Below, in pieces: positions 1 through 9,192 of a stretch of DNA of 42,681 nt. The notes beneath the pieces were generated by a model that was not told where the DNA came from, ran no database searches, and was given only the letters and a program-made list of their open reading frames with translations. The DNA comes from an uncultured Alistipes sp. (GTDB lineage: Bacteria; Bacteroidota; Bacteroidia; Bacteroidales; Rikenellaceae): contig CALBQR010000047.1 of assembly GCA_937899895.1 (NCBI GenBank), positions 1 through 42,681 on the forward strand, given 5' to 3'. Within the stretch, counting starts at the first letter, position 1, and each line of letters opens with the position of its first letter. The translations under genes were made by a program, and so were the position numbers.

Positions 1-1890
1 TGCATCGCTCGGCATTCGCCAATCGCCTCGCGGAGAGAGAGATACCGATCCAACCTTCGGGCCATCGGGCAGAGCTGAACGCTTGAATTGCTGACTGAAA
101 AATCTACGTACAAACGTCGCAAGCCAATGTTTTATTGTCTGTGCGTCATAAACCTTTTCAAAGGCCTTATGCGCCAAAAACTCAATCTTGTCGGGAGCAT
201 AACCGCAACGCATAAACGAGTGCAGGAAGAAGTCGTGCAGTTCATACGGGCCGACCAAATCTTCGGTCTTTTGTGCGATATTACCCTGCTCGTCAGCCGG
301 CAACAATTCGGGGCTGATCGGCGTTGCCATCACATCGCGCAGCGTAGCCGCAACAGTCTCGTTTTCAGGCTGCGAAGCAAACCAACCAACCAGATGACGC
401 ACCAATGTTTTGGGCACTCCGCCATTTACACCATACATCGACATATGGTCGCCGTTATAGGTAGCCCAACCCAATGCCAACTCGCTCAAATCGCCCGTGC
501 CAACCACAAGTGCATTCTCCATATTTGCCAGATCCATAAGCAGTTGCGTACGCTCACGTGCCTGCGAATTTTCATACGTAACACTGCGATCCGATTCGGG
601 CAGACCCAAGTCCTCGAAATGCTGGCGGCAAGCCTTCACGATCGAGATTTCGCGCATCGTAATACCCAACGACTCCATCATTCGCAGAGCGTTTTGATAG
701 GTACGACCCGTCGTTCCAAAACCGGGCATCGTAACACCGATAATGCCCTTGCGATCAAGGCCCAAACGATCGAATGTAGCAACCGTAACAATCAGTGCCA
801 GAGTCGAATCCAAGCCACCCGAAATACCGATAATCGCCCTCTTCGAGTGGGTGTGTTGCAATCGTTTCGCCAATCCAAGAGCCTGAATCGAGAAGATCTC
901 GGCACAACGCTCCTCACGTTTCTGCGCATCGGCAGGAACAAACGGCGACGGATCAACCACGCGGTCAAAGCGACTCTTCACATCGCCTTCGGGCAGCGAG
1001 ATTGCCACATCCGAGATCGGAGACATCATCATTGCCTCGTTAGCGAACGTTGTCGAACGACGACGCTCGGTGCGCAGGCGGTCGATATCGACATCGCAAA
1101 TCACCAGCTGATCCTCGATTGCAAATCGCTTACCCTCACCCAACACATCGCCATTTTCGGCAATTATCGCATTGCCACCAAAGACCAGGTCGGTAGTCGA
1201 TTCGCCATAACCTGCTGACGCATAAACGTATGCCGTCATCGCACGTGCCGACTGCTGTGCCACAAGCGCACGTAAATATTGGTACTTTTCAGCCTCTTCG
1301 GGACAAGCCGCAGGGTTGAGAATCAACTCTGCTCCGCTCAATGCCATACGCGACGACGAAGGCACTACCGACCACAGGTCCTCGCCAATCTCCACTCCGA
1401 AGCGGAGATCGTCAGCCGTAAAGATCAACTCGTTAGCAAACGGCACCTCGCGACCGCAAAGAGTGCAATAGTCAAACTCCATCGACACTCCCGATGCGAA
1501 CCAACGACCCTCGCCAAACGCGCCGTGATTAGGCAGATTCTGTTTAGGCACCACGCCCACAATCTCACCACGCGAGATAACAGCCGCACAATTGAACAGA
1601 ACGCCACGCACCTCAACGGGCAATCCCACAACAAATGCGCCGCGCATCTCGACACTTGCATCGACCAAGTGCTCCAACGCCTTTTCGGCCGCCGCGAGCA
1701 ACGTCGTCTGTGCAAAGAGATCGGCACAGGTATAACCCGTCAGCGACAGTTCAGGGAAGACCGTTACTGCCACACCTGCCTCCTCGGCGCGTTGCATCAG
1801 ACGCTCGATTCGCTCGGCATTGGTCGAGCAATCGGCAACTGCGACCGTAGGAACGGCCGCAGCGACCTTCAAAAAACCAAAGTTTTTCAT
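1..1890 (-). CDS. nadE: Glutamine-dependent NAD+ synthase, C-terminus cut by window edge
   Basis: This cytoplasmic enzyme makes the last step of NAD biosynthesis, amidating nicotinic acid adenine dinucleotide with ammonia released from glutamine. The frame is open for 630 codons from the ATG at 1890 to the left edge with no stop; the family is about 640 residues, so only a few are missing. The N-terminal nitrilase-type glutaminase domain (about 1-270) shows the catalytic Glu in FPELSLTGYT (E47) and the Lys in PKQNLPNHGAFGE. The C-terminal synthetase domain has the ATP P-loop GISGGLDST and ends in LSPRGDWRMPSDA. Odd: the position of the catalytic Cys, normally in an EICEDLW-like motif, reads EIGEDLW (Gly169), so glutamine hydrolysis is doubtful. 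It starts 7 bp after pepT and probably shares its transcript. Confidence 0.93.
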   Translation of the reverse strand, partial: MKNFGFLKVAAAVPTVAVADCSTNAERIERLMQRAEEAGVAVTVFPELSLTGYTCADLFAQTTLLAAAEKALEHLVDASVEMRGAFVVGLPVEVRGVLFNCAAVISRGEIVGVVPKQNLPNHGAFGEGRWFASGVSMEFDYCTLCGREVPFANELIFTADDLRFGVEIGEDLWSVVPSSSRMALSGAELILNPAACPEEAEKYQYLRALVAQQSARAMTAYVYASAGYGESTTDLVFGGNAIIAENGDVLGEGKRFAIEDQLVICDVDIDRLRTERRRSTTFANEAMMMSPISDVAISLPEGDVKSRFDRVVDPSPFVPADAQKREERCAEIFSIQALGLAKRLQHTHSKRAIIGISGGLDSTLALIVTVATFDRLGLDRKGIIGVTMPGFGTTGRTYQNALRMMESLGITMREISIVKACRQHFEDLGLPESDRSVTYENSQARERTQLLMDLANMENALVVGTGDLSELALGWATYNGDHMSMYGVNGGVPKTLVRHLVGWFASQPENETVAATLRDVMATPISPELLPADEQGNIAQKTEDLVGPYELHDFFLHSFMRCGYAPDKIEFLAHKAFEKVYDAQTIKHWLATFVRRFFSQQFKRSALPDGPKVGSVSLSPRGDWRMPSDA

Positions 1891-1897
1891 TGCCTTA

Positions 1898-3115
1898 CTA
1901 TTCGGCCCACAGACGAGCCAGATTCAGAATAACCTGCATTGCGCGACCCATCGTAGTCAGCGAGCAGTATTCAAATTTACCGTGGAAATTCATACCTCCC
2001 GTGAAGAGGTTGGGGCACGGCAGACCCATATACGACAGACGCGAGCCGTCTGTACCGCCACGAATCGGGCGTACCAAAGGCTCAACACCAGCCTCGCGCA
2101 TAGCAGCCAGCGCACGCTCGATCACTTCGGGATGCGGCTCGACCATCTCGCGCATATTGTAGTACTGATCGGTCAGTTTCAGCTCGATTACGCCCTCGCC
2201 ATACTTCTTCGTGAGCAGTGCCACGACGCTCTCCAAGTATGCCTTCTTCTGCTCGAACTTCGCTCGATCGTGATCACGAATGATATAGCTGATATTGGCC
2301 TCCTCGACTGCACCATTCAAGCCAATCAGGTGGTAGAAACCCTCGTAGCCCTCGGTATGTTCGGGACGCTGCACGGCGGGCAACATCGAATTGATCTCGC
2401 AAGCAACCTGCAATGCGTTAATCATCTTATCCTTTGCATAGCCGGGGTGCACGTTGCGACCCTGAATATGGATCTTGGCACCTGCGGCGTTGAAGTTCTC
2501 ATACTCCAACTCGCCCTCCATACCGCCATCGACGGTATATGCGAACTGCGCACCGAAGTTCTCGACATTGAAGTAATCAACACCACGACCAATCTCCTCG
2601 TCGGGCGTAAAACCAATGCGGATTTTACCGTGCTCCACCTCTGGGTGGGTCAGCAGATACTCCGCAGCGGTCATAATCTCGGCAACGCCCGCCTTATCGT
2701 CGGCACCGAGCAGTGTCGTGCCGTCGGTATGGATCAGCGTATGACCTTTGAAAAAGTTGAGTTCGGGGAAGTCTGCAACGCGCATTGTAAGTTGCTCGTT
2801 GAGCTTAATATCGCCACCCTCGTAGCACTCGATCACCTGTGGCTTAACCTCCTTGCCGCTCATATCGGGTGCAGTATCGACGTGCGAGATAAAGCCAATC
2901 ACGGGAGCCGACTCCTTACCCTTCGAGGCGGGGATCGTACCCATCACGTAACCATACTCATCCATCGTAACCTCGGTCATACCCAATGCGCGCATCTCCT
3001 CGGCCAGATCGGCCAACAGCACCTTCTGCTTGTCGGTCGAAGGGAAGGTCGTACTATCCTCGCAGCTCTGCGTATCGTACGACACATATTTCAGAAAGCG
3101 TTCTTTCAGTTCCAT
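1898..3115 (-). CDS. pepT: Peptidase T (tripeptide aminopeptidase)
   Basis: A cytoplasmic M20B zinc exopeptidase that removes the N-terminal residue from tripeptides. The 405-residue length fits the family. Metal ligands and catalytic residues are in place: HVDTAPD (H78, D80), the second-metal Asp in LLGADDKAG (about D140), the catalytic Glu pair in TPDEEIGRG (E173/E174), and the C-terminal RGGTDGSRLSYMGLP and GGMNFHGKFE motifs. It lies 36 bp after an OPT oligopeptide transporter and 7 bp before nadE on the same strand. The pairing of a peptide importer with a tripeptidase suggests the two act in sequence in peptide use. The start MELKERF is the first ATG and matches the usual N-terminus of the family. 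Confidence 0.96.
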   Translation of the reverse strand: MELKERFLKYVSYDTQSCEDSTTFPSTDKQKVLLADLAEEMRALGMTEVTMDEYGYVMGTIPASKGKESAPVIGFISHVDTAPDMSGKEVKPQVIECYEGGDIKLNEQLTMRVADFPELNFFKGHTLIHTDGTTLLGADDKAGVAEIMTAAEYLLTHPEVEHGKIRIGFTPDEEIGRGVDYFNVENFGAQFAYTVDGGMEGELEYENFNAAGAKIHIQGRNVHPGYAKDKMINALQVACEINSMLPAVQRPEHTEGYEGFYHLIGLNGAVEEANISYIIRDHDRAKFEQKKAYLESVVALLTKKYGEGVIELKLTDQYYNMREMVEPHPEVIERALAAMREAGVEPLVRPIRGGTDGSRLSYMGLPCPNLFTGGMNFHGKFEYCSLTTMGRAMQVILNLARLWAE

Positions 3116-3151
3116 AGTTCTATTAAAGTTTTATTTGGTTAAAACCTGGTT

Positions 3152-5104
3152 TTACTCCTCTTTTTTAGCTCGGCACGAATCCCAGATCATATAACCGATG
3201 ATCAGTACGTACATCGCAACCGACAGCCACTCTGCACCCTTCGATGCATTCCACTCGGCTGCAAACCAGTCGATCTCGCAGAAGCGCAACACAGCACTTA
3301 CAACGCCCATCAACGCACCACCGGCAATGAAGCCCGATGCAATCAGCGTACCGCGATCGGCACGAGCCTTGTTCAGAGCCTTATCCTTCGAACGGCTCGA
3401 TACGAACCAAGCGATCAAACCACCCACCAACAGCGGAGTATTGAGCGACAGAGGAATGAACATACCCAACGCAAATGCCAGCGCAGGAACGCCGATCATC
3501 GTAAGCGTCAGAGCCAAAGCTGCACCTGCAAAGTAGAGAATCCACGGAGTCTCGCCACCCGACATCAACGGACGGATAACCTCGGCCATTGCGTTTGCCT
3601 GCGGAGCTACCAGCGGGCTATCGGGACCGAAACCGTAGGTCTTATTCAGAATGATCATCACACCTGCAACCGTTGCAGCCGAGATTGCTGTGCCGAGGAA
3701 CTTCCAACCCTCCTGCTTCGAGGGGGTGGTACCCAGCCAATAACCGATCTTCAAGTCGGTGATGAAACCACCGGCCATCGACAGCGCGGTACAAACTACA
3801 CCACCGATGATCATTGCTGCGGTCATACCTGCCGTACCGTTCAGACCAATGCTTACCAATACCAACGACGAGAGGATCAGCGTCATCAGCGTCATACCCG
3901 AAACGGGGTTCGAGCCAACGATTGCGATTGCGTTAGCAGCTACGGTGGTGAATAAGAATGCGATAACGAATACGATCAGAATTGCCACGATCGAGTACAA
4001 CCAATTGTTCAGCACACCAAACTGGAAGAAGATGAAGGTAGTGAGCAGAGCTGCGATCAGAACGGTCAGGATGAGTTTCATCGACAAATCGCGCTGCGTG
4101 CGCTCCGGAGCCTCAACGGCACCACCCTTCTTACCGCCAAGTTCCTTTGCAGCCAGACCTACTGCCGACTTGATGATACCTGCCTGACGTACGATACCGA
4201 TAATACCAGCCATTGCGATACCGCCGATACCGATCGGTTTAGCGTAAGCTGCAAAGATCGACTCTGCGGTCATTGCTGCCGTTGCATCGCCACCTGCCAT
4301 ACCAATCACGGGAACGATTACGAACCATACGAGGAACGAACCGGCACAGATAAATGCAGCATACTTCAAACCGATGATATAACCCAAACCGAGCACCGCT
4401 GCACCCGTATTGACGCTCATCACGGTCTTGAACTTGTCGGCCATCTCAACGCCCCAATCGCAAATGCGAGTGGTTACCTGCTCGTGCCACCAGCCGAAGG
4501 TGCTGATTACGAAGTCATAAAGACCACCGATCAGACCGCTGACTGCCAACAGCTTTGCCTGATTACCACCCTTCTCGCCCGAAACGAGCACCTCGGTCGT
4601 AGCCGTAGCCTCGGGGAAGGGATACTTACCGTGCATATCCTTAACGAAGTACTTGCGGAACGGAATCAGCAGCACGATACCCAACACGCCACCCAGCAGC
4701 GACGAGAGGAATACCTGATAGAACTGCGCCTCCAAACCCAAGATGTAGAGCGCGGGCAGGGTGAAGATCGCACCTGCCACGATTACGCCCGACGACGCAC
4801 CGATCGACTGGATAATTACGTTCTGACCCAGCGTATTGCGCTTGCCGAGCATATTACCGACACCCACAGCGATAATTGCAATGGGAATTGCGGCCTCGAA
4901 TACCTGACCGATTTTCAAACCCAGATAGGCAGCCGCTGCCGAGAACAGAACGGCCATCAAAAGACCCATCGAAACCGAGTAGGGGGTAACCTCCGCAGGT
5001 GTCGAGTTGGGCGACATCATAGGTTCGTACTTCTCGCCCTCTGCCAACTCGCGGTAGGCATTTTCGGGCAGCGAAGTGAGCTGTTTTTGTTGATCTTGTG
5101 TCAT
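3152..5104 (-). CDS. OPT-family oligopeptide transporter
   Basis: A 650-residue polytopic inner-membrane protein of the OPT superfamily, which imports small peptides or metal chelates with protons. It has many hydrophobic helices (roughly 14-16 by eye). The family signature is seen near residues 45-80 (YSVSMGLLMAVLFSAAAAYLG and then KIGQVFEA) and again at NPVSGMTL in the middle. The N-terminus is hydrophilic (MTQDQQKQLTSLPENAYREL) and the C-terminus ends in charged SCRAKKEE. It heads a minus-strand run with pepT and nadE. A Bacteroidetes -7 box, TATATTTG, lies at 5170-5177 about 66 bp upstream of the start. The substrate cannot be read from sequence; the adjacent peptidase T favours peptides over metal complexes. 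Confidence 0.93.
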   Translation of the reverse strand: MTQDQQKQLTSLPENAYRELAEGEKYEPMMSPNSTPAEVTPYSVSMGLLMAVLFSAAAAYLGLKIGQVFEAAIPIAIIAVGVGNMLGKRNTLGQNVIIQSIGASSGVIVAGAIFTLPALYILGLEAQFYQVFLSSLLGGVLGIVLLIPFRKYFVKDMHGKYPFPEATATTEVLVSGEKGGNQAKLLAVSGLIGGLYDFVISTFGWWHEQVTTRICDWGVEMADKFKTVMSVNTGAAVLGLGYIIGLKYAAFICAGSFLVWFVIVPVIGMAGGDATAAMTAESIFAAYAKPIGIGGIAMAGIIGIVRQAGIIKSAVGLAAKELGGKKGGAVEAPERTQRDLSMKLILTVLIAALLTTFIFFQFGVLNNWLYSIVAILIVFVIAFLFTTVAANAIAIVGSNPVSGMTLMTLILSSLVLVSIGLNGTAGMTAAMIIGGVVCTALSMAGGFITDLKIGYWLGTTPSKQEGWKFLGTAISAATVAGVMIILNKTYGFGPDSPLVAPQANAMAEVIRPLMSGGETPWILYFAGAALALTLTMIGVPALAFALGMFIPLSLNTPLLVGGLIAWFVSSRSKDKALNKARADRGTLIASGFIAGGALMGVVSAVLRFCEIDWFAAEWNASKGAEWLSVAMYVLIIGYMIWDSCRAKKEE

Positions 5105-5169
5105 AATTTATTTAAGTTTTTAAGATTAATTTCGTATTCGGTGCGCGTACTTCGGCACAATACATTACG

Positions 5170-5177
5170 CAAATATA
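5170..5177 (-). promoter_or_regulatory. Probable -7 box for the OPT-pepT-nadE operon
   Basis: On the minus strand the site reads TATATTTG, an exact match to the Bacteroidetes -7 consensus TAnnTTTG, and would place the transcript start about 60 nt upstream of the OPT start codon. I see no clear TTG at the -33 position. Confidence 0.5.
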
Positions 5178-5359
5178 CATAAAATTTCCATACGCGCGCA
5201 TACCCGACACGCGCGCGAGAAGATTTTTTTCATTCTAACGAATCGTGATCTATCGGATTTGACCAAGGGGGCGCATACTCGCAGGCCGGGGCAGTTGCCG
5301 AAGGAGAGCAAGAATATACCAAAATCATAGATTTTGACAATAGTTTATAATTGAAGAAA
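5178..5359. other. Non-coding stretch upstream of the OPT operon
   Basis: The space between the OPT start (5104) and the lytic transglycosylase stop (5460) is about 355 bp. Apart from the -7 box, the 7-bp repeat and the terminator listed separately, this part holds a GC-alternating stretch (near 5193-5218, several CGCG steps) and no ORF or structure that I can support. Confidence 0.5.
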
Positions 5360-5387
5360 TTGTGAATTGTGAATTGTGAATTGTGAA
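5360..5387. repeat. Four perfect tandem copies of a 7-bp unit
   Basis: TTGTGAA is repeated four times with no mismatch (5360-5366, 5367-5373, 5374-5380, 5381-5387), just downstream of the terminator of the lytic transglycosylase operon. It is outside any gene, so copy-number change would not alter a reading frame. Confidence 0.9.
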
Positions 5388-5392
5388 TAACA

Positions 5393-5421
5393 AAAAAGAG
5401 CCTCCCGTAGGCGACTCTTAA
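5393..5421 (-). terminator. Terminator of the pssA-porin-transglycosylase operon
   Basis: On the minus strand a hairpin (AAGAG paired with CTCTT, then CCT with AGG after a small bulge, loop near 5404-5408) is followed by a T-run (TTTTTTG). It lies about 40 bp after the stop codon of the transglycosylase gene. Confidence 0.7.
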
Positions 5422-5459
5422 TTCTCAAAGGTTTTGGCCTTAACGACCGCACAACAATA

Positions 5460-6224
5460 TTAGTGCGTTGCCACTTCGCAATATTTGTCGTAGTGCGACT
5501 TCACGTTGCGCACATAGGCCAAGGTCTGTTTAATGCCCGTGAAACGACCGCAACGAACGACCGAATCCTCATAATATTCGGGCTGACCTTTCAGTTCGAG
5601 ATAACGCGACACTACCTCCCACTTTTCGGGATCCTCGCTATGCTTGGCTGCGAGTCGTTGTGCATCGCGCACGTGGCCGATACCGCCCACATAGCTCGCC
5701 AACATAAGGCTAAGGCGATCCTCCTCCGATACCGAATCAGAGAGTTTGAGCGATCGGTTAATCTTATTCAGCAGTTTCGACGCCAGACGGATATTCATCT
5801 CCGGCTCGAATGCCTCCTCCTGCGGAACATTGAACTGCTCTGCCACACGGGGCATAATCTGCATCAGACCAAAAGCTCCCACCTTCGACACCGCCTCCGG
5901 GTTAAAACGCGACTCGTGATATGCAATTGCACTCAACAATCGCCAATCGTGGCCCGACTCGGCAGCTGCACGACGCATCATATCGTCGTAGGCCGAGATG
6001 GTACGGCGGCCCGTAGGTTTAGCTTTGGGCTGAGGTGCGGGCTGCGGAATTTCGGCCATTACAAAGCCACAATGTGCAACCTCATCGGTCGGCAACAGTG
6101 GCGTAACAATCTCGGTACGATCCATTTGAGCAGCCTCACGCGAGGGACTCAACAGATGTCCTGATAAAATTAAAATTGTAAGAACGGTTAAAAACGATAC
6201 TGTTAAAACTGTCTTCTTAAACAT
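5460..6224 (-). CDS. Secreted lytic murein transglycosylase, SLT (family 1) domain
   Basis: A 254-residue protein with an N-terminal hydrophobic signal or anchor segment (MFKKTVLTVSFLTVLTILIL). The rest is mostly one SLT domain resembling the C-terminal half of MltF. The catalytic Glu is in the AIAYHESRFNP motif (about residue 109), followed by GAFGLMQIMP, the later SYVGGIGHV segment and the terminal YVRNVKSHY motif. The family cleaves the glycan backbone of peptidoglycan and leaves 1,6-anhydro ends. It is the last gene of the run pssA-porin-transglycosylase, 42 bp after the porin, and is followed by a terminator. There is no lipobox Cys and no MltF-type solute-binding domain, so it is a stand-alone periplasmic or membrane-anchored enzyme. 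Confidence 0.92.
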   Translation of the reverse strand: MFKKTVLTVSFLTVLTILILSGHLLSPSREAAQMDRTEIVTPLLPTDEVAHCGFVMAEIPQPAPQPKAKPTGRRTISAYDDMMRRAAAESGHDWRLLSAIAYHESRFNPEAVSKVGAFGLMQIMPRVAEQFNVPQEEAFEPEMNIRLASKLLNKINRSLKLSDSVSEEDRLSLMLASYVGGIGHVRDAQRLAAKHSEDPEKWEVVSRYLELKGQPEYYEDSVVRCGRFTGIKQTLAYVRNVKSHYDKYCEVATH

Positions 6225-6266
6225 AAAATTTGGTTTTGCGGGCAGCTTCCGAAGCTGTCGAGCACG

Positions 6267-8420
6267 CTAATCATAGAAACCCCACGAAAATCCCAGCTTC
6301 AACACACGCGCATTAAGCGGATAGTGAAGCGCAGAGAAGTAGGTACGCTGACCGAATAGGTTATAGTTGGCGTGTTGCAACTTAACGAATATTCGCATAC
6401 GTTTCCACTTCGCTGAAACAAAGGCATCGATCATCGGATAGTTACCAACTTTCGACTCGCGCTGATTGTAGAACGCAGCCAGAGCAGGATTATAGCCGAA
6501 AGCGTAATACTTCGTATTATAACGGCCTTCCAAACCTGCCTGCATACGCAACACATCCTTCACGATGTCGAACTCGTAGTAGTACGACAGCACGACGCTT
6601 GCTTTGGGTACGGGGATTACCGTCTGATCCGTACTCCACTGCAACAATACCCTATTGTCCAGATGGAGTCCGCCAATGCGGAAATCCTTGCGAGCATACA
6701 GACCCGTAACGCTTACCGACGAAGTGCTTTGATTGATGCGGCAGAGTGAATCGAAATAGATTTTGTCGTTCAACAAGCCGTACCAAGCACCCACTTCAAG
6801 GGCGTAATCAGGAGCCGTAAGGGCAACCTCAAAACGGGTCTCATTCTCCTTTTTCAAAGGAGTAAACCACGCATAGTGGTTTGAGAAATAGTTCTCCTCG
6901 AAGTAGGAGGGAGAACGGAGCACATTCGAGAATCGACCCGAAAGTGTAATCGGTCGATTCTTAATAAAGGCACGCAGAGCAATGTCCGCGCTTATCTCTA
7001 AATCTCCGCCGCGATAACCCGACGGATAGAATTTCACATCGCCACCCCAATCGACATACTTTTTGATTCGGCCGTCGATCGAGCCATAGGCATAATAGCT
7101 GGTTTTGCTGACCGCCTTACGCTCGCCCGAAAGGTAGTCGTCTAACTTAAATTGATAGTAGCGATAATTATCCAGACCCACACCTGCATCAATCACACCG
7201 ACGACGCCTTCACGGTTCCAAGGCTGAATCTGCACAAAAACGCGATTCGAGAGTTTCGACTCGAAAGTTGAGTCGAGCGTCTGTGCGGGGTCGATAAACC
7301 AATTTTCGTAATATTCGTATTGGGTCTGGCCGCCCGACGCATCTCGCTCGTTGGTATAGCGCGTTCCGCTGCGGGTATCGGTATATTTGCGATACATACG
7401 GCTATACTCCAACGCGTGGCCGATAAATACCGCCGGTCGATCACCCATCGTAAAGTCATCTTCGGTCAGACCGATAAACGGAATACCGAACGACTGAACG
7501 ACATAGAAGGTGTTATTGCGAATCTTATTTCGGGCATCCTGCAACTTAACAGGCACGTTGGTCGTAAGCTCAAACATCGTATCCACAATAGCCCAATTAT
7601 CGACAATACCGCCATTTTCGCGCGTATCAACCGCATTGTAGATATATCCCGCGTGCACCGAGTAGCGGCGGCCCGTATGCGCAAAGGCTACCGAGAGATC
7701 CTTTACTCTGGCTCGTTGCCACGTATAGATTCCTCGCGTACCGCGACTCTTATAGTCGATATTGACATTGGTCGAGGGGGTGATATTCTGGGCGTGTGTA
7801 ACACGGAAATTCTCCTCCTGGCGGCTCTTCTGACCTGCGGTCGTATAGTCCAAATGGGTGTAAGGATGCTTGGCATTGAAGAAATCAACATTATCAACCT
7901 TCATCAGATAACCCTCATAGGCCTTTGCCATTTGGAAATCGAAACTCCGCGAACGGTCGAAGTAGTTCATCGGCACCGTTGCACCACCCAAATTACCCAG
8001 ATAGGTATCGCCGACACCCTTTTGCTGAAAAGGATAGTCGATGCGCCAATCTCGCAGAATGGTATCCAACGGTTGGATATAGACGCGGTTGGCATAGGGA
8101 TCGAGTGTCCAACGGAAATTATTCAACGCGCGGATCGAGTCGCTGAAAAAGTACGATTCGAGAGGTTTCTTTACACGCTCCTTCTTGGTCGAGTCCTCCT
8201 GCTCGCCCTCCTGCGGATCAATCGGATCGCCATTCTCATCGTATTGAGGTTGCTCGCCGAAGGGATTGGCTCCCGCCTGATCGAGTGCCGAGCCACGACC
8301 CTCGCGCTGCGCTCGCATCAATTCGGCAGCAGCATTCGTATTATTCTGCGCCAATACGACCGAAGGCCACAGCACCGCCGCAGCCATTACAATCAATATG
8401 TTGATCAACCTCGATCGCAT
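6267..8420 (-). CDS. Putative outer-membrane porin (Porin_10-like)
   Basis: A 717-residue exported protein. Residues 1-24 form a signal peptide ending VVLAQ. An acidic Gln/Glu/Asp-rich linker (about 45-85) follows, and the rest is a long series of amphipathic, aromatic-rich strands ending LKLGFSWGFYD, with Phe and Tyr near the C-terminus as is usual for outer-membrane barrels. Segments such as the one around LDPYANRVYIQPLDT and the DWRIDYPFQQKGVGDTYLG motif resemble the Bacteroidetes 'putative porin' family. The transported solute is unknown. It starts 17 bp after the stop of pssA and is followed 42 bp later by a lytic transglycosylase, so the three probably share one transcript made from 9173-9180. 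Confidence 0.85.
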   Translation of the reverse strand: MRSRLINILIVMAAAVLWPSVVLAQNNTNAAAELMRAQREGRGSALDQAGANPFGEQPQYDENGDPIDPQEGEQEDSTKKERVKKPLESYFFSDSIRALNNFRWTLDPYANRVYIQPLDTILRDWRIDYPFQQKGVGDTYLGNLGGATVPMNYFDRSRSFDFQMAKAYEGYLMKVDNVDFFNAKHPYTHLDYTTAGQKSRQEENFRVTHAQNITPSTNVNIDYKSRGTRGIYTWQRARVKDLSVAFAHTGRRYSVHAGYIYNAVDTRENGGIVDNWAIVDTMFELTTNVPVKLQDARNKIRNNTFYVVQSFGIPFIGLTEDDFTMGDRPAVFIGHALEYSRMYRKYTDTRSGTRYTNERDASGGQTQYEYYENWFIDPAQTLDSTFESKLSNRVFVQIQPWNREGVVGVIDAGVGLDNYRYYQFKLDDYLSGERKAVSKTSYYAYGSIDGRIKKYVDWGGDVKFYPSGYRGGDLEISADIALRAFIKNRPITLSGRFSNVLRSPSYFEENYFSNHYAWFTPLKKENETRFEVALTAPDYALEVGAWYGLLNDKIYFDSLCRINQSTSSVSVTGLYARKDFRIGGLHLDNRVLLQWSTDQTVIPVPKASVVLSYYYEFDIVKDVLRMQAGLEGRYNTKYYAFGYNPALAAFYNQRESKVGNYPMIDAFVSAKWKRMRIFVKLQHANYNLFGQRTYFSALHYPLNARVLKLGFSWGFYD

Positions 8421-8437
8421 TGTTTCTCTCTTCTCTA

Positions 8438-9142
8438 TTACTCTTTCGACTCCTTAACAGTCAAATGACGCGCCAACGAAATAACGATATATGCCAGAAT
8501 CACGCAAGGGAGAGCCTTCACCTGCCACACCGCAACAGCCACCGCCGAGAGTATAACGAACGTGAAGCGCAATTCATTGCCTCGCCAGCCGAAACTTTTG
8601 ATCTTAAACGAGAACATTCTGACGGGAACAATCAACATTGTTGCCATTGCAATTGCCGCCAAAGCAAACCAAATGGGTGCGATACCAACCAAATAGCCCT
8701 TCGCAAAGAGCCACCCCACCGCCACGAAGAATATCGAGCAAGCGGGCGTAGGCAGACCAAGGAACTCCTCGTGTTGCGATTCGTCGATATTGAATCGCGC
8801 CAAACGCAGCGCCGAGAACAGAACAACGATAAAAGCCACGTAGCACCACGCACCACATTCACCACCAAACTCCAACGTGCGGAGAATCGAAAAGACCACC
8901 GTCGAGGGCACCAGACCAAAGCTGACCATATCGGCCAGCGAGTCGAGCTGAACACCCAATGCCGAGTATTGATTGAGCAGGCGTGCCGCAAAACCATCAA
9001 AAAAATCGCACACAGCCGAGAGCATCACCAGCCAAAATGCGCGAACCAGATCACCCTCCAAAGCCGACACTACGGCCAACGAGCCGCACAAGAGATTTGA
9101 GAGCGTAAGCAGATTCGGTATGGTAAAGTATCGTACTTTCAT
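8438..9142 (-). CDS. pssA: CDP-diacylglycerol-serine O-phosphatidyltransferase
   Basis: An integral membrane enzyme of 234 residues that joins CDP-diacylglycerol and serine to give phosphatidylserine, the precursor of phosphatidylethanolamine. The CDP-alcohol phosphotransferase signature is complete: CDFFDGFAARLLNQYSALG followed by VQLDSLAD, which matches Dx2DGx2ARx8Gx3Dx3D. The N-terminus (FTIPNLLTLSNLLCGSLA) is typical of PssA2-type enzymes, and there are about six to eight hydrophobic helices. It is the first gene of a minus-strand operon with a porin and a transglycosylase. Its promoter lies face to face with that of manC. Confidence 0.95.
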   Translation of the reverse strand: MKVRYFTIPNLLTLSNLLCGSLAVVSALEGDLVRAFWLVMLSAVCDFFDGFAARLLNQYSALGVQLDSLADMVSFGLVPSTVVFSILRTLEFGGECGAWCYVAFIVVLFSALRLARFNIDESQHEEFLGLPTPACSIFFVAVGWLFAKGYLVGIAPIWFALAAIAMATMLIVPVRMFSFKIKSFGWRGNELRFTFVILSAVAVAVWQVKALPCVILAYIVISLARHLTVKESKE

Positions 9143-9172
9143 TCTTAATGAAAATTATTTTGTTTCGGGCGG

Positions 9173-9180
9173 CAAAGTTA
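9173..9180 (-). promoter_or_regulatory. -7 box of the pssA operon
   Basis: On the minus strand this reads TAACTTTG (TAnnTTTG), 31 bp upstream of the pssA start. It is separated by only 12 bp from an oppositely directed -7 box at 9193-9200, so the two polymerase sites must overlap. Confidence 0.6.
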
Positions 9181-9192
9181 CGGAAAATTTTT

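Noticed and set aside
88..1218. Long plus-strand frames opposite nadE, and many similar ones opposite other genes.
   Set aside because: They are antisense shadows with Arg/His/Gln-rich composition and no recognisable domain, while the opposite strand encodes a known protein.
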